In this document: piece by piece, positions 14,662 through 19,273 of the stretch
How the letters are laid out: each line of letters opens with the position of its first letter
Numbering within the stretch: the stretch's first letter is position 1
Source of the DNA: Betaproteobacteria bacterium
Lineage (GTDB): Bacteria > Pseudomonadota > Gammaproteobacteria > Burkholderiales > Nitrosomonadaceae
Direction: 5' to 3'
NCBI GenBank assembly: GCA_022601315.1
Contig: JAHZIU010000110.1
Coordinates: 1 to 19,273, forward strand
DNA: 19,273 nt
Notes under the pieces: model-generated
The model's input: only the letters and a program-made list of their open reading frames with translations
What the model was told of the DNA's origin: nothing
Databases searched by the model: none
Position numbers and translations under genes: made by a program

Positions 14662-17217
14662 ATGTCGTCCAGAACTAATTTTACAATTACTATTAATCCT
14701 AAGATACCACCTCGGCTTGAGCGTTTGGAGGAGTTGGCAAATAATCTTTGGTATAGCTGGAATCGTGCCACGCGTACGCTGTTCTCCCGGCTTGACCCCG
14801 GTTTGTGGGGCGCAGTAGGACATAATCCTAAGGCATTTCTCAAGCGCGTGGATGAATCTATATTGTTAAAAGCAGCGGAAGACCGGGTATTTCTCGCTAA
14901 CTATAATAGTATTCTGTCAACTTACGATTCATATCACTACGAGCTTTCACCACAGGATAATTTTGAGGGTTTAAGCCCGCATGATCAGATTGCCTATTTT
15001 TGCTTTGAATTTGGTTTTCATGAGAGTTTGCCAATTTATTCCGGCGGTCTGGGTATTCTGGCGGGCGATCACTGTAAAGCAGCAAGTGATTTGCACTTGC
15101 CCTTTGTGGGCATTGGACTGCTTTATCGTCAAGGTTACTTCTTTCAGACAATAGATAATCATGGAAATCAACAGGTCACCTATAATGATTCGGATTTTGA
15201 AAGCCTCCCTGTGACACCAGTGTTGAACGAAGATGGTTCAGAGGTGTTGATTGAAGTGGCATTGCCGAAACGTACCATTAAGGTGAAAGTATGGCTGGCA
15301 AAGATTGGTCATGTAACGCTTTATCTGTTGGATACCGATTTGCCGGAAAATTCTCCGCATGATCGTTATATTACCCATCAACTTTATGGTGGGGACAAAA
15401 CCATGCGCATTGAACAGGAGATTTTATTAGGTGTCGGCGGTGTGCATGCGTTACAGAAAATGGGTATAAAGCCGACTGTGTGGCATATTAACGAAGGCCA
15501 TGCGGCGTTTATGATACTTGAACGAATTCGCAATCAGGTGCGACAAGGGCTGGATTTTGCCAGCGCGTTAGAGGCTGTGGCGGTCAATACTGTTTTTACG
15601 ACACATACTGCAGTACCTGCCGGGCACGATCATTTCAGTCCAGATATGATGCGGGACTATTTTGAATCGTTTTATCAAGATCTCAGTATTACTTACGAAG
15701 AATTTATGGCGCTCGGACATAAATCAGATAGCGCGGATTTTAATATGACTGCACTGGCTATTCATGGCTCCCGTACACACAATGGGGTGAGTAAGATACA
15801 TGGGAACGTATCGGCTAATATCTGCAGAGATTTGTGGCCACAGATCGAACCAGAAGAAAACCCCATGTCATATATTACCAACGGAGTGCATGTGCCAACT
15901 TTTCTGGCGCAGGAATGGTCCGATTTGTTCGATCGTTTTTTGGGTCATGAATGGCGTAATAAAATGTGTGATAACGAATATTGGTCACGTATTCATGATA
16001 TACCTGATCACGTATTTTGGAGCGTGCGCCAATCGTTAAAATCACAATTGTTTTATGGTATTCGTGCCAAGCTGACAGAGCAAAATTCCAGACATCATGG
16101 TTCTGAGGCCCATCTTGACCGGATGTTCAAGTTTGCAGATCCAATCAATCCGAATATCTTGACGCTGGGTTTTGCACGCCGTTTCGCGACTTATAAACGC
16201 GCAACATTGTTATTTGAAGATCTTGGTTTGTTGCGGGAAATAATCCTTCATCAAGAACGTCCTGTGCTGCTGATTTTCGCTGGTAAAGCGCATCCGGCAG
16301 ATGTTCCAGGGCAAGATTTAATTCGGCGAGTCAGCCAAATTGCACGCATGCCGGAATTCCTGGGACGAATATTATTGGTTGAAGGTTACGATTTGCGCCT
16401 CGCCCGTCGTTTGGTTTCTGGGGTAGATGTCTGGCTGAACAGTCCAGTATATCCATTGGAAGCAAGTGGTACCTCGGGTATGAAAGCCGGTATGAATGGT
16501 GCGATAAATCTGAGCGTGCTGGATGGCTGGTGGGGAGAAGGCTTCGATGGTGATAATGGTTGGGCAATCAAACCAGGGCCGGAAAATATGGAAGCGGTAC
16601 TGCGCGACAGCGAGGAAAGCCAGGCATTTTATGAAATCCTGCAGGATCAGGTCGTGCCAATGTATTACGGTCAAGATAAACGCGGCTACTCGCCTGATTG
16701 GGTAAAAGTTGCCAAACATTCAATGGCAACATTGCTGCCGCGTTACAACTCCATTCGTATGGTAAATGAGTATGTGAAAAAATTCTATTTGCCAGCGAGT
16801 AAGCAAAGTGCACGATATATAGACAATGATTTTACAGGCGCAAAAAAAATTGCAGCCTGGAAAAATAAAATAAGAAAACTGTGGGATGGCGTTGCGTTAC
16901 GTCGGTTAGATGAGCCAAGCAAGTGTGCAAGTTTTGGTGAAACGCTGAATTTTAAGGTGGCAGCTAACCTTAATGGCTTAAAGCCTGAAGATGTCGTGGT
17001 AGAGTTGCTATTATGCCGCCAGTACAAAAAAACAAGATTCAGTAATTTTAAGTGTTTCAAGTTTGAATTGACAGGTACTGAAAAAAACGATGAGAACCTG
17101 TTTGAACTTAAACTGACGCCGAAATTGTGTGGCAAACAGGAATATTACATACGGATTTACCCCTATCATCAGTTACTAACCCATCCAATGGAAATGGGTA
17201 TGATGATATGGCTTTAG
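14662..17217 (+). CDS. glgP: Alpha-glucan (glycogen) phosphorylase, GT35 with DUF3417 N-terminus
   Basis: Phosphorolysis of alpha-1,4-glucans to glucose-1-phosphate, PLP-dependent, cytoplasmic. 851 residues from the chosen ATG, normal for the bacterial/archaeal alpha-glucan phosphorylase subgroup (shorter motifs than muscle-type enzymes). The N-terminal DUF3417-like helical region (~10-105) has RLEELANNLWYSWN. The catalytic part opens with IAYFCFEFGFHESLPIYSGGLG and ILAGDHCKAASDL. HINEGHAAFMILE and TTHTAVPAGHDHF follow, then TYKRATL and the PLP site EASGTSGMKAGMNG with the Schiff-base lysine K608. The C-terminal end has the family-typical YYIRIYPYHQ...HPMEMGMMIWL. All key motifs are intact. 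Divergent from glk; downstream come tandem repeats and a small Lys-rich gene. Confidence 0.94.
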   Translation: MSSRTNFTITINPKIPPRLERLEELANNLWYSWNRATRTLFSRLDPGLWGAVGHNPKAFLKRVDESILLKAAEDRVFLANYNSILSTYDSYHYELSPQDNFEGLSPHDQIAYFCFEFGFHESLPIYSGGLGILAGDHCKAASDLHLPFVGIGLLYRQGYFFQTIDNHGNQQVTYNDSDFESLPVTPVLNEDGSEVLIEVALPKRTIKVKVWLAKIGHVTLYLLDTDLPENSPHDRYITHQLYGGDKTMRIEQEILLGVGGVHALQKMGIKPTVWHINEGHAAFMILERIRNQVRQGLDFASALEAVAVNTVFTTHTAVPAGHDHFSPDMMRDYFESFYQDLSITYEEFMALGHKSDSADFNMTALAIHGSRTHNGVSKIHGNVSANICRDLWPQIEPEENPMSYITNGVHVPTFLAQEWSDLFDRFLGHEWRNKMCDNEYWSRIHDIPDHVFWSVRQSLKSQLFYGIRAKLTEQNSRHHGSEAHLDRMFKFADPINPNILTLGFARRFATYKRATLLFEDLGLLREIILHQERPVLLIFAGKAHPADVPGQDLIRRVSQIARMPEFLGRILLVEGYDLRLARRLVSGVDVWLNSPVYPLEASGTSGMKAGMNGAINLSVLDGWWGEGFDGDNGWAIKPGPENMEAVLRDSEESQAFYEILQDQVVPMYYGQDKRGYSPDWVKVAKHSMATLLPRYNSIRMVNEYVKKFYLPASKQSARYIDNDFTGAKKIAAWKNKIRKLWDGVALRRLDEPSKCASFGETLNFKVAANLNGLKPEDVVVELLLCRQYKKTRFSNFKCFKFELTGTEKNDENLFELKLTPKLCGKQEYYIRIYPYHQLLTHPMEMGMMIWL

Positions 17218-17227
17218 TATAAAATTA

Positions 17228-17335
17228 AAAAAGGGTTGGATTATATCTAATTTAGTCAGACTTTTCTTATGCTTCAGAACTAAAAAGGGTTGAATGATAT
17301 TCAATTTAGTCAGATTATCCCTACGCCCCAGAACT
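17228..17335 (+). repeat. Two tandem 54-bp repeats with covarying hairpins
   Basis: Copy 1 is 17228-17281 and copy 2 is 17282-17335; 43 of 54 positions are identical. Each begins AAAAAGGGTTG and contains AATTTAGTCAGA and CAGAACT. Each has a 6-bp hairpin with a 3-nt loop: TTGGAT-TAT-ATCTAA (17236-17250) and TTGAAT-GAT-ATTCAA (17290-17304). The three stem differences keep pairing (one G-C to A-T double change, one G-T to G-C). No T-tract follows, so they are not ordinary terminators. A third partial start (AAAAAAGGATTG, 17341-17352) forms the ribosome binding site of the next gene. Confidence 0.8.
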
Positions 17336-17355
17336 AATTAAAAAAAGGATTGCAA

Positions 17356-17514
17356 ATGGCCAAGCCAAACTATGAATATGCAAAGCGCCAGAGAGATATC
17401 GCCAAGAAACAGAAGAAGGAAGCGAAACGGCAGATGAAAGCTGAAGCAAAGCAATTGTCAGCCCAAGAAGCGGAATCACCTCAGTCACCCGAGGATGAGA
17501 AAACTGTAAGCTGA
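17356..17514 (+). CDS. Small Lys-rich conserved-type hypothetical protein (52 aa)
   Basis: Reads MAKPNYEYAKRQRDIAKKQ and continues KKEAKRQMKAEAKQL, ending in an acidic Ser/Pro tail (ESPQSPEDEKTVS). The start is supported by AAGGA (17345-17349) 6 nt before the ATG. The N-terminus MAKPNY..KRQ..IAKK resembles short conserved proteins I have seen annotated as hypothetical in many proteobacteria. It is strongly basic and likely helical for residues 8-34, then acidic. A nucleic-acid- or ribosome-associated role would suit such a composition, but this is conjecture. It is directly preceded by two tandem repeats carrying hairpins. Codon use looks like its neighbours. Confidence 0.75.
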   Translation: MAKPNYEYAKRQRDIAKKQKKEAKRQMKAEAKQLSAQEAESPQSPEDEKTVS

Positions 17515-18068
17515 TTTCTCTTGTTTTATACGCTTTATGTTCAAGCTAAGGGCGCAGTTGTCATTTTGGCATCCGCCAGTAGCCTTGTGTCTATTCACTT
17601 ACCATTAAGTTCGTTGATGAAGTGTATGGAGATGCGCAGGGAATCGGACTTAATTTTTGGCCGATTAGAACATATGTTATAGAACATGAAATTGACAAAA
17701 CGGTCTGTTTTTTTATTATCCAAAATTTTTGGCACCTTAGATCTGTTGATCAATAGGCAGACTGAGAAGTCAGTACAATTTAGGCTCAACCAGCTCGGCT
17801 GGCAATGTCAGGTCTCTTGACAAATGAACGATCGCCAGCAAACATATCTAGTCAGTAGTGCTGAAAAGCGAACTGTATCCGTACATTTGTAAACAGCATC
17901 TATTCGTAGTTTTTTCATCAAAAGCCCTTAGAGATATCTTTTATTATTATTGTCGTAGTTTTTCTCCACATTCTCAACTTCAAGTGCGTTGTTAACCAAC
18001 CTAAATCGCTTGTAGGAATTTTTGTAGTTTAAACATTATTTGCTCTCTTAACAGGCCTTGTTTTGAGT
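17515..18068. other. Intergenic stretch without a convincing gene
   Basis: About 550 bp, AT-rich. Only short frames without ribosome binding sites occur: + 17610-17756, + 17686-17820 and - 17595-17789. Small hairpins lie at 17790-17802 (CCAGC-TCG-GCTGG) and 17806-17822 (TGTCA-7 nt-TGACA), neither followed by a T-tract. It could hold a decayed gene or a small RNA; nothing decides this. Confidence 0.5.
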
Positions 18069-18095
18069 TCAAGTTTATGTTTTCTAAGCCGATTA
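18069..18095 (+). promoter_or_regulatory. Sigma-28 (FliA) promoter of the chemoreceptor gene
   Basis: TCAAGTTT (18069-18076), 11 nt, then GCCGATTA (18088-18095). This matches the flagellar sigma-28 consensus TAAAGTTT-N11-GCCGATAA at 14 of 16 positions with exact spacing. Transcription would begin near 18102-18105, ~57-60 nt before the ATG at 18162. Confidence 0.75.
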
Positions 18096-18161
18096 ATTTC
18101 CAGAGTAACTTGTTTCAATTAGATAATAGTTTTTAATATTTCAAATCAAGGGATACACAAA

Positions 18162-19273
18162 ATGTCTATTTTAGATCGTATAAGCTTACCTCAGAAATTC
18201 ACTATTCTGTGCGTCTTTCTACTCTTAATGAGTATATTGCCAGCTACACTTTATATAATGAGTGTGACTGATGAGCTTAATTTCGCTGAGCGAGAAGTTT
18301 CAGGCACTGAGCCGATTTATGCAATACATAATGTGGTTAAATATACGCAGCAACATCGTGGTTTATCTGCCGGAATATTGGGGGGTAATGAGGCCTTGGC
18401 AAGTCGTCTGCCAGGTGTTCAAAGCGATTTGAGAAATGCGGTTCAAGTAGTTGATGAAAAGCTGCAGGAATTCGAGTTTTCTTCACAGATCCAATCAAAT
18501 TGGTCGGCAGCTAAACAGCGTGTGACTGGAAAGAAACAATCATTAAATGCACGTAACATTAGTGTTGAAGAAAGTGTTGCACGGCATACCGCGCTAATCG
18601 CAGATATGTTATTAGTTGCTGAAGAAATACAAGATGAATCTGGTCTTTCATTGGACCCAGTGGCGGGTACTTACTTCCTGATGAGTGCGACCATGGTGCA
18701 TGCGCCGATGTTAACTGAGACCATGGGGCAGATGCGTGCGATGGGCACCGGTGCTTTGGCTGATGGTAATATATCAGCAGAAGAAGGTGCTGTACTGTCG
18801 GCCTTGTTCGCCAATGTGAGTACGTCTTTCACAGAACTTGTGCGTAATATAGAGAAGTCGGTAGAAGCTGATCTAGCGATAAAATCCGCAGTAGAGTCGA
18901 AAGCCGCTGGAGTTGAATCGAGTATTACAAAAGTACTGAAAATGACGAAGCAGAATTTGCTGGAAGCGAGTGAACTGAGCATGCCGCCTCAGCAATTCTT
19001 TGATGAATATACACAGACTATTGATGAAGTCTATGCTTTTAATTCAATGGCTATTGAGTACCTGGTTCAAGCACTGGATACGAGAGTAGCTGGATTACAG
19101 CAAATGCTCTTTATACTGATTGCGGTGATGTCGATTGCTTTGGCAGTGAGTGTTTGGCTATCAGTCGTTTTCGCACGAAGTGTTACGGTACCAATGAGTA
19201 GAGCAATCGTCGTTGCCAATGCAGTTGCATCGGGTGATTTAACCAGCCGTATCGATACCACTGCAACCAACGA
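18162..19273 (+). CDS. Methyl-accepting chemotaxis protein (5' part, runs off the window)
   Basis: Transmembrane chemoreceptor; the first 370 residues are visible and the frame is open to the last base. TM1 is ~13-33 (FTILCVFLLLMSILPATLYIM). The periplasmic sensor (~34-312) contains YTQQHRGLSAGILGGN (61-76), the HRGLS signature of NIT-like/helical-bundle sensors, and SGLSLDPVAGTYFLM (160-174), typical of that class. TM2 is ~315-338, followed by the start of HAMP (RSVTVPMSRAIVVANAVASGDLTSRID, from 339). The methyl-accepting signalling domain would lie beyond the window. AAGGGA (18148-18153) lies 8 nt before the ATG, and a near-consensus FliA promoter upstream fits a flagellar-regulon gene. The ligand cannot be assigned; NIT-type domains elsewhere sense nitrate/nitrite, but the resemblance here is only partial. 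Confidence 0.85.
   Translation, partial: MSILDRISLPQKFTILCVFLLLMSILPATLYIMSVTDELNFAEREVSGTEPIYAIHNVVKYTQQHRGLSAGILGGNEALASRLPGVQSDLRNAVQVVDEKLQEFEFSSQIQSNWSAAKQRVTGKKQSLNARNISVEESVARHTALIADMLLVAEEIQDESGLSLDPVAGTYFLMSATMVHAPMLTETMGQMRAMGTGALADGNISAEEGAVLSALFANVSTSFTELVRNIEKSVEADLAIKSAVESKAAGVESSITKVLKMTKQNLLEASELSMPPQQFFDEYTQTIDEVYAFNSMAIEYLVQALDTRVAGLQQMLFILIAVMSIALAVSVWLSVVFARSVTVPMSRAIVVANAVASGDLTSRIDTTATN

Noticed and set aside
14577..14843. Minus-strand frames of 66-88 codons over the glk/glgP gap and glgP start
   Set aside because: Antisense to the glgP N-terminus, with no motif.
17595..17789. 64-codon minus-strand open frame and overlapping plus frames at 17610-17756 and 17686-17820
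   Set aside because: No ribosome binding sites, no recognised motifs and mutually overlapping frames in AT-rich DNA. A decayed gene is possible but unsupported.
17790..17822. Two small hairpins (CCAGC-TCG-GCTGG and TGTCA/TGACA)
   Set aside because: 5-bp stems without T-tracts and no gene ending nearby; could belong to a small RNA but nothing else supports one.
18110..18139. Sigma-70-like TTGTTT / TAATAT pair before the chemoreceptor gene
   Set aside because: 18-bp spacing with a weak -35 box; the sigma-28 match just upstream is far better and suits the gene type.
1..19273. CRISPR arrays, tRNA/rRNA genes, intact insertion sequences, prophage or known defence genes
   Set aside because: No regularly spaced repeats, tRNA-like cloverleaf, transposase or integrase motifs were found on either strand.

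Overview
The window looks like a chromosomal segment of a mesophilic, moderately AT-rich, flagellated Gram-negative proteobacterium. Gene content (a CusCBA efflux system with a CzcI-like leader protein, an archaeal-type thymidine/AMP phosphorylase cluster, and glucokinase next to a GT35 phosphorylase) best fits a betaproteobacterium of the Nitrosomonas type. That assignment rests on recognition of protein families only; no rRNA or marker gene is present.

Region 1 (1-4020, + strand): a nucleotide-salvage-like cluster. A long-form thymidine/AMP phosphorylase family gene overlaps a PRPP synthetase paralogue by ATGA. A beta-CASP metallo-beta-lactamase of the RNA-processing type follows, and a clear intrinsic terminator closes the cluster. 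RNA cleavage, nucleoside/NMP phosphorolysis and PRPP metabolism would fit together.

Region 2 (4033-5420, - strand): a DCC-family (DUF393) thiol-disulfide oxidoreductase-like gene, a VOC-family gene, and a short decayed piece of a RelE/ParE-like toxin gene lying directly against the 3' end of cusA.

Region 3 (5420-13260, - strand): a copper/silver efflux operon in the order czcI-like, cusC, cusB, parallel-beta-helix gene, cusA. CusA keeps the three Cu(I)/Ag(I) relay methionines and the proton-relay Asp. The unusual feature is a secreted, His-rich beta-helix protein between cusB and cusA. It is translationally coupled to cusB, and its start region shares an identical 14-nt sequence with the start region of cusA. 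No cusF or cusRS is present in the window.

Region 4 (13447-17514): glucokinase (-) and alpha-glucan phosphorylase (+) are divergent, a small glycogen/glucose-use module. Two tandem 54-bp repeats follow, whose hairpins differ by compensatory changes. They lead directly into an overlooked 52-codon Lys-rich small protein gene.

Region 5 (17515-19273): about 570 bp without a convincing gene, then a near-consensus sigma-28 (FliA) promoter in front of a methyl-accepting chemotaxis protein gene with an HRGLS-type periplasmic sensor domain. That gene runs off the window end. No tRNA, rRNA, CRISPR array or intact mobile element was seen.
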